IMG/VR virus record: IMGVR_UViG_3300046011_004881
Location: 1 to 30,215 of that record
Source of the DNA: a virus
Direction: 5' to 3' (one strand)
Length of the DNA stretch: 30,215 nt
Made by a program: the position numbers and the translations under genes. Positions 6,559-12,587 of the stretch are shown one piece after another; position 1 is the first letter of the stretch, and each line of letters starts with the position of its first letter. The notes beneath the pieces are model-generated. The model searched no databases. It had not been told where the DNA came from and saw only the letters and a list, made by a program, of their open reading frames with translations.

Positions 6559-6888
6559 TTACCAATTGATCGGATATTTTTCTAACGTTTCTTTAGTGTA
6601 GAGATACGAACCGTGGTTGTAAGATACTACGTCTTCCCACCACCTAATACCCATCTGTAGGCGAGGAATAGCAAATTTTGCCACGTCTTCGTCGTGTACA
6701 AAGAAAAACAAATCGTTTCTGCCTCCGGATTGTTCTAAGGTTTCTCCGAGTTCTGGATTCGTTTTCACTTCTTCGCTGTACTTAACTCTAACGTTCATCT
6801 CTTTCAAAAAGAAAGATTCAAAGTCTTCAATATTTTCTTGACCTACTACGGTACCAGGCCAAACGCACAACTGATTAAAATTACTCAT
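6559..6888 (-). CDS. Hypothetical phage protein (109 aa)
   Basis: 109 residues. The pattern CVWPGTVVGQENIEDFESFF, then FFFVHDEDVAKFAIPRLQMG and a WWEDVVSYN segment look like a compact conserved alpha/beta domain that I have met in phage genomes without a function. No catalytic triad or metal motif is apparent. Same operon as its neighbours. Confidence 0.72.
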   Translation of the reverse strand: MSNFNQLCVWPGTVVGQENIEDFESFFLKEMNVRVKYSEEVKTNPELGETLEQSGGRNDLFFFVHDEDVAKFAIPRLQMGIRWWEDVVSYNHGSYLYTKETLEKYPINW

Positions 6889-6893
6889 GGTTT

Positions 6894-7139
6894 TTATTTT
6901 GAATTGTTTAACATATATTTTCTAATGTCATCTCCTATAACGTAACGATTTGCGCTATCAACAAAATCGATTGGACCGTCGAAATGGTTGCTCGTTCTAT
7001 ACGTATATTCCGCTAAATTTGGATTTGATATTATCAACGACTTTTGAATTATTGTGTAATCGCGTTCGTTTGTGCATGAAGAAGCAATAAAAGATAGCAG
7101 CGCAATAAGAGTTACCGATTTTATAAATTTTTGTATCAT
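6894..7139 (-). CDS. Putative phage lipoprotein
   Basis: 81 residues. Residues 1-22 form a lipoprotein signal: MIQKF/K positive head, hydrophobic VTLIALLSFIAS, and lipobox IASSC with Cys22. Signal peptidase II processing would leave a mature protein of about 60 residues (SCTNERDYTIIQKS...) in the host envelope. Phage lipoproteins often act in superinfection exclusion or as outer-membrane spanins; here no lysis cassette is adjacent, so exclusion is the more likely guess. Confidence 0.7.
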   Translation of the reverse strand: MIQKFIKSVTLIALLSFIASSCTNERDYTIIQKSLIISNPNLAEYTYRTSNHFDGPIDFVDSANRYVIGDDIRKYMLNNSK

Positions 7140-7164
7140 AATTATTTATTGTATTTTAATACGT

Positions 7165-7983
7165 TTATCTTACTGCGACTTTAATTTGCATAAAGTTATT
7201 ATCGCTTGGCAATAGATCTTTGTGCATACCGTGTGTTGGATACACAAAATGCTTTGGATTCTCAATCTTATAGACGTCGCAGAATTTTTTTACGAATTCA
7301 AAAACTTCAAAAGTCCATTCCGTGTTTGCAGAAGGAAGAGGCACGTTAACTATGTATTCGCGAGTACCTCCTATACGCGCGATGGAAATGTCTCCTCGTC
7401 TCGCTAAGTTAATAAGATGTATAAAATATAGCTTAGCGCCAGAGTCTGATAAAACTTTATCTACGACTTTTTGAATTAATTGCGTATCGTTCATAAATAA
7501 ATGCGGAAACTCGTTTTCTATGTTCTTTTTCCACGCTGAGCACGCAGCTTCATGCGCTCTCTTAACGAATTCTACGGACACTTCTACTTTATCGATTGGG
7601 TCGACTTTTATTTTATTTGCTGATTTGTCTACGAAGAACTTCACTCCGTCGATGTTCACTTCCGCTTTTTCTTTACCCTCTAAAAATTGAAACAGCACTA
7701 ACACCAATCTAGTTAGAGCTTCGTAATCATTTGCTGCAGCTGGAGGCCATGTTCCATTACTCGGCGTATATCCGTACGCTAAGTTTGCTAATTTACGGAT
7801 TAGACGCGCCGTGGAAAAGCCGGCATCTACGAACGGTCTATCGTTGCTTACCGCAGTAGTTCTTGAAGAAAGAAACGATCCGCGATTGGTGGGAGCGAAA
7901 TAGTTATTTCCATTAAATACGACAATGTCCCCTTCTGCGAGAGTGTTACCGTTTAATTCGTTAAATGACTTGTAAGTTTTCAT
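7165..7983 (-). CDS. Hypothetical protein (272 aa)
   Basis: The longest gene of the early block. The N-terminus (MKTYKSFNELNGNTLAEGDI) looks like a small beta-barrel (GDIVVFNGNNYFAPTNRG), followed by a helical region and an alpha/beta C-terminal half. No signal peptide, membrane helix or catalytic motif is apparent. The CpG-rich codon style matches its neighbours. I do not recognise the family. Confidence 0.72.
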   Translation of the reverse strand: MKTYKSFNELNGNTLAEGDIVVFNGNNYFAPTNRGSFLSSRTTAVSNDRPFVDAGFSTARLIRKLANLAYGYTPSNGTWPPAAANDYEALTRLVLVLFQFLEGKEKAEVNIDGVKFFVDKSANKIKVDPIDKVEVSVEFVKRAHEAACSAWKKNIENEFPHLFMNDTQLIQKVVDKVLSDSGAKLYFIHLINLARRGDISIARIGGTREYIVNVPLPSANTEWTFEVFEFVKKFCDVYKIENPKHFVYPTHGMHKDLLPSDNNFMQIKVAVR

Positions 7984-7998
7984 AACTGTTTTGTTTTT

Positions 7999-8319
7999 TT
8001 ATTTGTGTGTTGAATTTAATTTATATTCTAAGCTTTGCAGCATATTAGTTTCTATTCGATGAGCTTCTGATTTTCCCCTCACTACGCACACTACGTATAT
8101 ATCGTACACGTCTGGTCCAAATTTTCTCATGTCTTTATATAAAGCCCAATCGTAAGATTCTTTGTTGGCTCTAAACACGTGTTTTTGAAACCTTCTGATA
8201 GCTGTGTATTTGTAAGCTCGACCAATACATACTGTTACACCAACATACTTTTTATTATTAATTGTGTTAACTAATTCGTATATTAAGTGATTCCTATCTG
8301 ATCTTTTTCTTTTCCTCAT
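7999..8319 (-). CDS. Single-domain GIY-YIG nuclease
   Basis: 106 residues comprising just the catalytic domain. The GIY motif appears as LIY (HLIYELVNT) and YIG as YVG (NKKYVGVT), spaced as in the family; RRFQKH supplies the conserved Arg region and RIETNML the metal-binding Glu. There is no C-terminal DNA-binding domain, unlike the Seg-like genes in the tRNA array. It could be a stand-alone nuclease acting on host DNA or a remnant of a homing endonuclease. Confidence 0.75.
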   Translation of the reverse strand: MRKRKRSDRNHLIYELVNTINNKKYVGVTVCIGRAYKYTAIRRFQKHVFRANKESYDWALYKDMRKFGPDVYDIYVVCVVRGKSEAHRIETNMLQSLEYKLNSTHK

Positions 8320-8364
8320 TATTAATGTAATTGCGTTAATACTTTTTTTATAATTGTGCGAGTG

Positions 8365-8640
8365 TTAATCCCACCCCCGGCACCCGTCGTAGTGAGAATT
8401 AACTATCCACAACTCTTCTTTGTTGCCGAAAGGAAAAATTACTATGTTCGTTTGAGAAAATGCAACTTCTTGCTTGCTTAATTTAGCGCAGTAACAACAG
8501 TGGAAACCTTCCGATCTTTTATCTACGACCGTCCTCTTATTCAGCTCTCTGAGGAAGTTTAATCGATACTTGTCTACGGTAACCTCTTTAAAGTACAGCG
8601 ATTTAGCTAATTTCGATAAATCTAATTGTGTCGTATTCAT
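8365..8640 (-). CDS. Cys-rich hypothetical protein (91 aa)
   Basis: 91 residues. HCCYC at about 47-51, and His83 and Cys87 in NSHYDGCRGWD, could form a zinc site. The HYDGCRGWD end is distinctive, and I have a weak memory of it in other phage proteins. Start 3 nt after the stop of 8643-8885. Function unknown. Confidence 0.7.
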   Translation of the reverse strand: MNTTQLDLSKLAKSLYFKEVTVDKYRLNFLRELNKRTVVDKRSEGFHCCYCAKLSKQEVAFSQTNIVIFPFGNKEELWIVNSHYDGCRGWD

Positions 8641-8642
8641 AA

Positions 8643-8885
8643 CTATTGATTGTTTTTTTGGTTAATAAAGGTCATCAAAAGCTTGTCAAGTTCCGATTCT
8701 GCTATTTTAGTATCTAAGGCAACTTGTATTTTTAACGTTAAAGCTTCCATTCTCGGTAATATTTCAGTAAAATAACCACCGTAAGTTTTCGACAATTCCC
8801 GGGTGGTCGCGGTTTCATTTGATATCGCTTGATACAAATCGTTAAGCTCAAATAGAGATAATTCATTCGTATTCATAATAATCAT
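8643..8885 (-). CDS. Small helical hypothetical protein
   Basis: 80 residues from 8885; an ATG three codons in (8876) is an equally good start. All helical, with a NELSLFELNDLYQAI head. It is the first gene after promoter 8913-8955, with a short leader containing a hairpin. Function unknown. Confidence 0.68.
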   Translation of the reverse strand: MIIMNTNELSLFELNDLYQAISNETATTRELSKTYGGYFTEILPRMEALTLKIQVALDTKIAESELDKLLMTFINQKNNQ

Positions 8886-8889
8886 AACG

Positions 8890-8955
8890 TGACTGTTTTG
8901 TCAGTCATCAATAGTAAAATTACAACAACCATTTGATATAAAAAAATTTATTTTA
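8890..8955 (-). promoter_or_regulatory. Phage promoter with inverted repeat at the start site
   Basis: Minus strand: AATAAATTTTTTTATATC, then AAATGGTTGTTG, then TAATTTTA (8922-8915). Downstream, TGACTG (8890-8895) and CAGTCA (8902-8907) form an inverted repeat covering the expected +1 to +18, either an operator or a 5' hairpin on the mRNA of 8643-8885. Confidence 0.6.
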
Positions 8956-8971
8956 AAAAATGCAAATTAAA

Positions 8972-9020
8972 AACCAACCAGTTACATATATATTTTTAAT
9001 TAATGTGTAACTGATTGGTT
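8972..9020 (-). terminator. AACTGATTGG hairpin, copy 2 (transcript end)
   Basis: Arms 8972-8989 and 9003-9020 pair at 16 of 18 positions plus one G-T; loop 13 nt. On the minus strand TTTAATTTGCATTTTTT follows directly, as in a terminator. It ends the unit of 9110-9568 and lies just upstream of the 8913 promoter. Confidence 0.65.
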
Positions 9021-9055
9021 TCCAATAAAGAATTTTGGTCAATAAAACCAACGCT

Positions 9056-9096
9056 TTATATATATAATTTAATCATATATATAACTGATTGATAAA
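9056..9096 (-). repeat. AT hairpin plus further AACTGATTG repeat
   Basis: TTATATATAT (9056-9065) pairs with ATATATATAA (9075-9084); the right arm runs into AACTGATTGATAAATCG, a third partial copy of the intergenic repeat. It lies between the stop of 9110-9568 and hairpin 8972-9020, probably a secondary transcript end. Confidence 0.4.
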
Positions 9097-9109
9097 TCGT
9101 AACAACTAT

Positions 9110-9568
9110 CTATTTCACTAAATTATCAGCAGCATAAGTCATAATTGGTGAATTTCCTTTATGTCTTACAGAATATCCCATTCCTGTCACTATACCAACT
9201 GCACTAGTTAGAGCGGCATTTGATTTATATTTTGGGTCGGGATTTAAATCTATATCTATCCACGTAGCTTTAACGTTAGTGGTTTTTCTAATCTCTTCTG
9301 CTATCTCTACACTATACCACACTTCATTTAACAATCTATTGGTATTATCCCGCTCTCTAATCGTATTGAATTTAGAATAAAGTACGTGAGCTCCCTTACC
9401 AGGTCTGTAAAGACCAATTACGATCGCATAGAGAGTCTCTTTTTTTCTATTTTGAGAATCACATCCTATTAAGATTTCTACGTCTTGGTGAGCATTTAAA
9501 TAAGCTTGGATATAATCTATAACCTCTATCGCTTCGTTGCTTATCAAAGTCTTGTATACTTTTTTCAT
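9110..9568 (-). CDS. YkuK/DUF458-like RNase H-fold protein
   Basis: 152 residues. IGCDSQNRKKETLYAIVIGL is the first strand pair of an RNase H-like fold with a catalytic-type Asp; ATWIDIDLNPD and the end TYAADNLVK supply further acidic residues. The order matches the DUF458 (YkuK) family, which is a single-domain RNase H-like protein of unknown physiological role; the length is also typical. It lies directly after the tRNA array and may be co-transcribed with it, so an RNA-processing role is tempting but unproven. Confidence 0.78.
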   Translation of the reverse strand: MKKVYKTLISNEAIEVIDYIQAYLNAHQDVEILIGCDSQNRKKETLYAIVIGLYRPGKGAHVLYSKFNTIRERDNTNRLLNEVWYSVEIAEEIRKTTNVKATWIDIDLNPDPKYKSNAALTSAVGIVTGMGYSVRHKGNSPIMTYAADNLVK

Positions 9569-9604
9569 AAAATGTTATTTGCAGTTATTGATAAATTAAC
9601 CCAG

Positions 9605-9685
9605 TGCCCCAAGAGAGACTCGAACTCTCACTGCCGAAGCGCCGCATCCTAAGTGCGGTGTGTCTACCAATTCCACCATCGGGGC
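9605..9685 (-). tRNA. tRNA-Leu(TAG)
   Basis: 81 nt class II. Acceptor GCCCCGA/TTGGGGC, loop CTTAGGA with anticodon TAG, long variable arm, T-loop TTCGAGT, discriminator A. No encoded CCA. Last tRNA of the array. Confidence 0.92.
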
Positions 9686-9690
9686 ATAAA

Positions 9691-9813
9691 GTGGGCCTTT
9701 CCCCACGGTCAAACAAGCTTGAAATTTACCTACGCACAAGTGAGGTACTTGTTATGTTCATTCACAGAGCCTGTTCAGTGTCGACCCGTTCCAGGTTGTC
9801 GTGCGTGTCATCG
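9691..9813 (-). other. Spacer with two hairpins
   Basis: No gene. GTGGG (9691-9695)/CCCAC (9702-9706) and ACAAGT/ACTTGT (9736-9752) are clear stems. It resembles the other structured spacers of the array but lacks a single convincing closing stem. Confidence 0.35.
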
Positions 9814-9896
9814 TAGTCAGGACAGGATTCGAACCTGTAAGTGATAAGTGGATTTTACTTGCCCACACATTGCGCATACCATTCCGCCACCTGACT
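9814..9896 (-). tRNA. Class II tRNA with aberrant anticodon arm (isotype unclear)
   Basis: Acceptor AGTCAGG/CCTGACT and T-arm ACAGG-TTCGAAT-CCTGT are perfect, discriminator A, total 83 nt. The anticodon arm is odd: the best stem GTGGG/TCCAC encloses a 9-nt loop CAAGTAAAA instead of 7, centred on GTA and also containing TAA. It may be a mutated Leu(TAA) or Tyr-like tRNA. Isotype not assignable by eye. Confidence 0.6.
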
Positions 9897-9902
9897 ATTT
9901 TA

Positions 9903-10070
9903 TTATGGGTAGTAGTCTGTATTATAATCGTCATTCTTTTTTTGTCTATCACTTTGTCCTGAAAAATCATCACCATCTTTCTCTCTATAAATTATAGAAC
10001 AGATTATAAACCATACTATAAATAAAATAAACAAAATAAAAATAACATTTACAATATATGTTACTACCAT
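9903..10070 (-). CDS. 55-residue single-pass membrane protein in the tRNA array
   Basis: ATG at 10070 is the correct start, because the longer frame (to 10175) would run through tRNA-Arg. Residues about 3-29 (YIVNVIFILFILFIVWFIIC) are one membrane helix; the tail is highly charged (REKDGDDFSGQSDRQKKNDD). The stop lies 6 nt before the next tRNA. Function unknown; a small envelope effector is possible. Confidence 0.6.
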   Translation of the reverse strand: MVVTYIVNVIFILFILFIVWFIICSIIYREKDGDDFSGQSDRQKKNDDYNTDYYP

Positions 10071-10084
10071 AATATTAATTTTTG

Positions 10085-10156
10085 TAGTCTCGGAGGAATT
10101 CGAATCCCCAACGTTCTCCTTAGAAGGGAGACATTCTTCCATTGAATTACGAGACC
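10085..10156 (-). tRNA. tRNA-Arg(TCT)
   Basis: 72 nt. Acceptor GGTCTCG/CGAGACT (G1-T72 wobble), anticodon stem TCTCC/GGAGA, loop CTTCTAA, T-loop TTCGAAT, discriminator A. Confidence 0.9.
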
Positions 10157-10168
10157 AAATAATAACAG

Positions 10169-10236
10169 CAATCATGTCTCCTCGAGTCTTGAAGTCTGAC
10201 AGGCGGCATGATGTTCAATACATGTTTCGACGATTG
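10169..10236 (-). ncRNA. tRNA-sized structured spacer A (68 nt)
   Basis: A 7-bp closing stem CAATCGT/ATGATTG (one G-T) encloses 54 nt without a recognisable T-loop or anticodon arm. The length and the acceptor-like stem match a tRNA. One of at least six such elements between real tRNAs. Confidence 0.4.
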
Positions 10237-10267
10237 CAACTCCACACACATATTCAGCTGTATATCG

Positions 10268-10340
10268 AGCGGAAGACCGAGTACGATTCGGCAACCTCTA
10301 CTTTGGCAAAGTAACGCTCTACCGATTGAGCTACTTCCGC
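10268..10340 (-). tRNA. tRNA-Gly(GCC)
   Basis: 73 nt. Acceptor GCGGAAG/CTTCCGC, loop TTGCCAA, discriminator T. The T-arm is unusual: stem GCCGA/TCGGT and loop ATCGTAC, so positions 54 and 58 read A and T instead of T and A. Confidence 0.85.
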
Positions 10341-10343
10341 ATT

Positions 10344-10505
10344 AAAATAGGAGTGTGTTGTTACACCAAGATACGAGGCTCGTTACGACCTACGTGCGAT
10401 ATCCCATAACGATTTCCTAGGATATTGACTTTTTGTCTGTACGCTCCCACAGGGGGGACAACTCTTTAAAGGATGGCTACTTCCAAGCCCACCTCCTCCT
10501 ATTTT
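10344..10505 (-). ncRNA. Closed structured RNA containing a 23S GTPase-centre-like segment
   Basis: A perfect 10-bp terminal stem, AAAATAGGAG (10344-10353) / CTCCTATTTT (10496-10505), closes 162 nt. On the minus strand the segment 10496-10463 agrees at 29 of 34 positions with E. coli 23S rRNA in helices 42-43 (about 1054-1088), including GGCTT.GAAG.AGCCATC and TTTAAAGA. Further stems are ATATCC/GGATAT, TCCC/GGGA, GTGT/ACAC and GAC/GTC. The second GTPase-centre hairpin (about 1082-1096) is replaced. It lies between tRNA-Gly and tRNA-Thr, as T4's stable RNAs of unknown function lie in its tRNA cluster. Confidence 0.6.
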
Positions 10506-10507
10506 TG

Positions 10508-10581
10508 AGGTCGATCTCGGATTCGAACCGAGGTTTCATGATTACAAATCAAGTGTTCTAGACCAGCTGAACTAATCGACC
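10508..10581 (-). tRNA. tRNA-Thr(TGT)
   Basis: 74 nt. Acceptor GGTCGAT/ATCGACC, loop TTTGTAA, anticodon stem with one T-T mismatch, T-arm CTCGG-TTCGAAT-CCGAG, discriminator T. Confidence 0.9.
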
Positions 10582-10586
10582 TTGTG

Positions 10587-10658
10587 TAGCACTAGAGAAT
10601 TCTGAGATCTCAACTTCCTCGATATGAATGAGGCGCTCTGCCTTTGAGCTATAGTGCC
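10587..10658 (-). tRNA. tRNA-Met or Ile2 (CAT), non-canonical T-loop
   Basis: 72 nt. Acceptor GGCACTA/TAGTGCT, D-arm normal, loop TTCATAT gives CAT, anticodon stem has one A-C mismatch at its base. The T-arm reads GAGAT-CTCAGAA-TTCTC, so positions 54/58 are C/G. CAT may be elongator Met or Ile(k2CAU). Confidence 0.75.
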
Positions 10659-10663
10659 AAATT

Positions 10664-10797
10664 AAACACTGTTGGGATACCCGTCTCGTCCCAATCTTAA
10701 CGGCTTTATTGAAGTTTTACGATGCATCGGCCGAGGGTGCTACTGCTTTTTTCTCATTCGGTTTGTCGACAACCAGCCTGAGAGTCAGTCAGTGTTT
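10664..10797 (-). ncRNA. Closed structured RNA (134 nt)
   Basis: A perfect 8-bp terminal stem, AAACACTG (10664-10671) / CAGTGTTT (10790-10797). Inside, TTGGGA/TCCCAA, GGTT/AACC around GTCGAC, and a GATGCATC palindrome are seen. No coding frame. It sits between two CAT tRNAs; function unknown. Confidence 0.5.
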
Positions 10798-10799
10798 TG

Positions 10800-10873
10800 T
10801 TGCGGTGGGCTAGATTCGAACTAGCGATTTTGACCTTATGAGAGTCACGAGATGACCACTTCTCTACCCCGCA
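10800..10873 (-). tRNA. tRNA-Met(CAT), second CAT tRNA
   Basis: 74 nt. Acceptor TGCGGGG pairs with CCACCGCA with one bulged A; D stem GAGA/TCTC; anticodon stem TGACT/GGTCA, loop CTCATAA; T-arm GCTAG-TTCGAAT-CTAGC. The TGCGGGGTAGAG start resembles initiator tRNA, but the three G-C pairs of an initiator anticodon stem are absent. Confidence 0.8.
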
Positions 10874-10878
10874 ATGTA

Positions 10879-11505
10879 TTAATTTCTTCCTTTATACCAA
10901 TTTTCTGGTATTTTAGAATCTTTTTTTATTTTTTGATCCTCAACTCCATTTGTGATCCACATCGTTCCATGTTGAGAGTTAGATGATCCACTTTGTTTTA
11001 ATGCATTTGCGTTACCTATTTTTGTTTTTGTTTCTTCTGAATGGGTCTTATTAGTGAACGTATCATATTTAATTTTACCCTCTTTATGTAATCTTTTAAA
11101 TGTCTGAGATCCTAGTACTACAAACTTATCTCTATAATCTTTAGATTTCCACATTAATTTAAGTCGCTTAGAAGCACCTTTTTTCATTTTTTCATGATGA
11201 TCTTCATTAAAAATACCACCTACTCCGCCGGGAGCCAAATTCATACACATCGGGTCTTTTAGTAAACCTTCATTCACCAATTCTCTTTCTCTTTTAGCTA
11301 ACGATTCTCTATCGTTAAATAATTCTAAGATCTCTAATTTAAAATTCTCTCTACCATATTTTCTTATAGATCTTCTAAGTTTGTCTCCGCTTCCTAAATA
11401 ACCATCATTAAAATTAGAAGTCGAATGCATTCCTATGTAGTACTTTCCATTATTAAGATTTGTTGTCTTGTAAATGAAATGGTACTTGTGTTTTTGTCTT
11501 GGCAT
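10879..11505 (-). CDS. Seg-like GIY-YIG homing endonuclease
   Basis: 208 residues. The N-terminal catalytic domain has HFIYKTTNLNNGKYYIGMHS (GIY as FIY, YIG exact), then YLGSG and SIRKYGRENFKLEILE, all typical of phage Seg proteins. The C-terminal end MWITNGVEDQKIKKD and PENWYKGRN is the WITNG...GW.KGR DNA-binding tail shared by many phage homing endonucleases. It presumably cuts near tRNA-Met and spreads its own cassette. The stop lies 5 nt from the 5' end of tRNA-Met(CAT). A CATATTTAT box precedes it. Confidence 0.88.
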   Translation of the reverse strand: MPRQKHKYHFIYKTTNLNNGKYYIGMHSTSNFNDGYLGSGDKLRRSIRKYGRENFKLEILELFNDRESLAKRERELVNEGLLKDPMCMNLAPGGVGGIFNEDHHEKMKKGASKRLKLMWKSKDYRDKFVVLGSQTFKRLHKEGKIKYDTFTNKTHSEETKTKIGNANALKQSGSSNSQHGTMWITNGVEDQKIKKDSKIPENWYKGRN

Positions 11506-11519
11506 ATCTATTATTTATT

Positions 11520-11528
11520 ATAAATATG
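11520..11528 (-). promoter_or_regulatory. CATATTTAT box (candidate late promoter)
   Basis: On the minus strand CATATTTAT, 14 nt before the ATG of the GIY-YIG gene. The same box precedes the other two homing endonucleases and genes at 15577, 20937, 21760 and 24071. Confidence 0.5.
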
Positions 11529-11552
11529 TTCAAGGTACAAAAAGTGACCCGG

Positions 11553-11625
11553 TAGTGATGACGAGACTCGAACTCGTAACCTCGATGGTATAAGCATCTT
11601 GCGCTAACCATTGCGCCACACCACT
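11553..11625 (-). tRNA. tRNA-Ile(TAT)
   Basis: 73 nt. Acceptor AGTGGTG/CATCACT, loop CTTATAC gives TAT, T-arm ACGAG-TTCGAGT-CTCGT, discriminator A. TAT is a rare bacterial anticodon that reads AUA directly. Confidence 0.87.
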
Positions 11626-11628
11626 AAA

Positions 11629-12069
11629 TTATATTCTTTTTATATTCTTTGCTCGATATGTATCAGTTTGTGAATGACAATTAGGACATAATATTCTTAA
11701 ATTTTCCAATTTATGATTGGTCCTATTCCCATCAATATGGTCTAATTCCATATTTAATTTCTTACCATTCCATTCTTCAATATCACACACAGAACATTTA
11801 TTTTCGATTATTTTTTCTTTTAATAATCTATTTTTCAATTTGAACGTTTGAAAATGTGGATGTTTACCTTCCAAAATTTCTTGTAAATCAATTTTAGGTG
11901 GAACGATTTTTGTCATTCCCTTTCCTGATTGATTTGTCATATAACAATCAAATTTAATTGCGTACCTTTTAAAGGTATTAAAATGTAAATCTAATTTAAC
12001 TGCAGCTTCTGCCATAGAATTAGATTCTTGACAAACTTGTCTAAAATGTTTTTCATCTATTTGTTTCAT
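11629..12069 (-). CDS. HNH homing endonuclease with N-terminal HTH
   Basis: 146 residues. N-terminal HTH-like part (AEAAVKLDLHFNTFKRYAIKF) and a NQSGKG linker are followed by a zinc-ribbon HNH domain: CSVC, then LELDH-type MELDHIDGNRTNHKLENLRI, then CPNCHSQ. The pattern is that of small free-standing phage HNH homing enzymes. The stop lies 3 nt from the 5' end of tRNA-Ile(TAT), and a CATATTTAT box lies 4 nt before the ATG. The head resembles the protein at 22246-23016. Confidence 0.88.
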   Translation of the reverse strand: MKQIDEKHFRQVCQESNSMAEAAVKLDLHFNTFKRYAIKFDCYMTNQSGKGMTKIVPPKIDLQEILEGKHPHFQTFKLKNRLLKEKIIENKCSVCDIEEWNGKKLNMELDHIDGNRTNHKLENLRILCPNCHSQTDTYRAKNIKRI

Positions 12070-12073
12070 ACTA

Positions 12074-12082
12074 ATAAATATG
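12074..12082 (-). promoter_or_regulatory. CATATTTAT box (candidate late promoter)
   Basis: Minus-strand CATATTTAT ending 4 nt before the ATG of the HNH gene. If it is a -7/-10 element, the message would be almost leaderless. Confidence 0.5.
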
Positions 12083-12124
12083 AGACATTTAAGAAAAACA
12101 CTCCAACGTGTCTATCTTTTTTTG

Positions 12125-12210
12125 TACCCCCAGTCAGACTCGAACTGACACGGACCTTACGGCCCACTTGATCTTAAGCCAAGCGTGACTCCCAATTCCA
12201 CCATGAGGGT
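12125..12210 (-). tRNA. tRNA-Leu(TAA)
   Basis: 86 nt class II. Acceptor ACCCTCA/TGGGGGT, anticodon stem CTTGG/TCAAG, loop CTTAAGA, variable arm GGGCCGTAAGGTCC, T-loop TTCGAGT, discriminator A. Confidence 0.92.
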
Positions 12211-12218
12211 ATTAAAAT

Positions 12219-12279
12219 ACTACCTACTCTCCACTGTAGTCACCATCCACGTCATGCGCTGGTTGAACTAGCAGGTAGT
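12219..12279 (-). ncRNA. tRNA-sized structured spacer B (61 nt)
   Basis: A perfect 7-bp closing stem ACTACCT/AGGTAGT flanked by A and T runs; an inner hairpin GCT-AGTTCAACC-AGC sits where a D-arm would be. There is no T-loop or clear anticodon arm. Confidence 0.42.
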
Positions 12280-12285
12280 TTTTAG

Positions 12286-12359
12286 CGGTCTATCACGGAC
12301 TCGAACCGAGACGTCTTCTCATAGACAGTGAGACATGTTAACCATTACACCAATAGACC
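12286..12359 (-). tRNA. tRNA-Asp(GTC)
   Basis: 74 nt. Acceptor GGTCTAT/ATAGACC, discriminator G as usual for Asp, anticodon stem TCTCA/TGAGA, loop CTGTCTA, T-loop TTCGAGT with one T-T in the T-stem. Confidence 0.92.
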
Positions 12360-12364
12360 GATTG

Positions 12365-12436
12365 TACTCCCGACGAGAATCGAACTCGCATTTTCAGATC
12401 GAAAATCTGACATCCTAACCATTAGATGACAGGAGC
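12365..12436 (-). tRNA. tRNA-Glu(TTC)
   Basis: 72 nt. Acceptor GCTCCTG/CGGGAGT (two wobbles), anticodon stem TCAGA/TCTGA, loop TTTTCGA, T-arm GCGAG-TTCGATT-CTCGT, discriminator A. Confidence 0.92.
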
Positions 12437-12453
12437 ATTTGTTTATTGTATAG

Positions 12454-12490
12454 TAAATATAATCTATAAAATTGACTATATGCACTATAT
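12454..12490 (-). promoter_or_regulatory. Possible internal promoter of the tRNA array
   Basis: Minus-strand TATATTTACTATACAAT (-7-like TATATTTA at 12461-12454) closely matches TATATTTACTATATAAC of the 16546 promoter, preceded by an A/T-rich stretch. It lies in the 62-nt gap before tRNA-Glu. The upstream box is poorly aligned, so it is tentative. Confidence 0.3.
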
Positions 12491-12498
12491 ATTTTCTG

Positions 12499-12580
12499 TG
12501 CCGCCGGTAGGACTCGAACCTACGAACTCTTACGAGGAGGAATTTACAGTCCCTTGCAATTGCCACTATGCGACGTCGGC
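12499..12580 (-). tRNA. tRNA-Tyr(GTA)
   Basis: 82 nt class II. Acceptor GCCGACG/CGGCGGC (one A-G), anticodon stem AGGGA/TTCCT, loop CTGTAAA, T-arm GTAGG-TTCGAGT-CCTAC, discriminator A. Confidence 0.92.
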
Positions 12581-12587
12581 TTATTTG

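Noticed and set aside
6041-6601. Plus-strand frame of 186 codons opposite three minus-strand genes
   Set aside because: Mirror of the Ser/Gly-rich gene and its neighbours; Pro/Ser-rich composition is the complement of a Gly/Ser repeat. All other genes are on the minus strand.
9903-10175. 90-codon reading frame through tRNA-Arg
   Set aside because: Its first 35 codons are the tRNA itself; only the part from the ATG at 10070 is kept.
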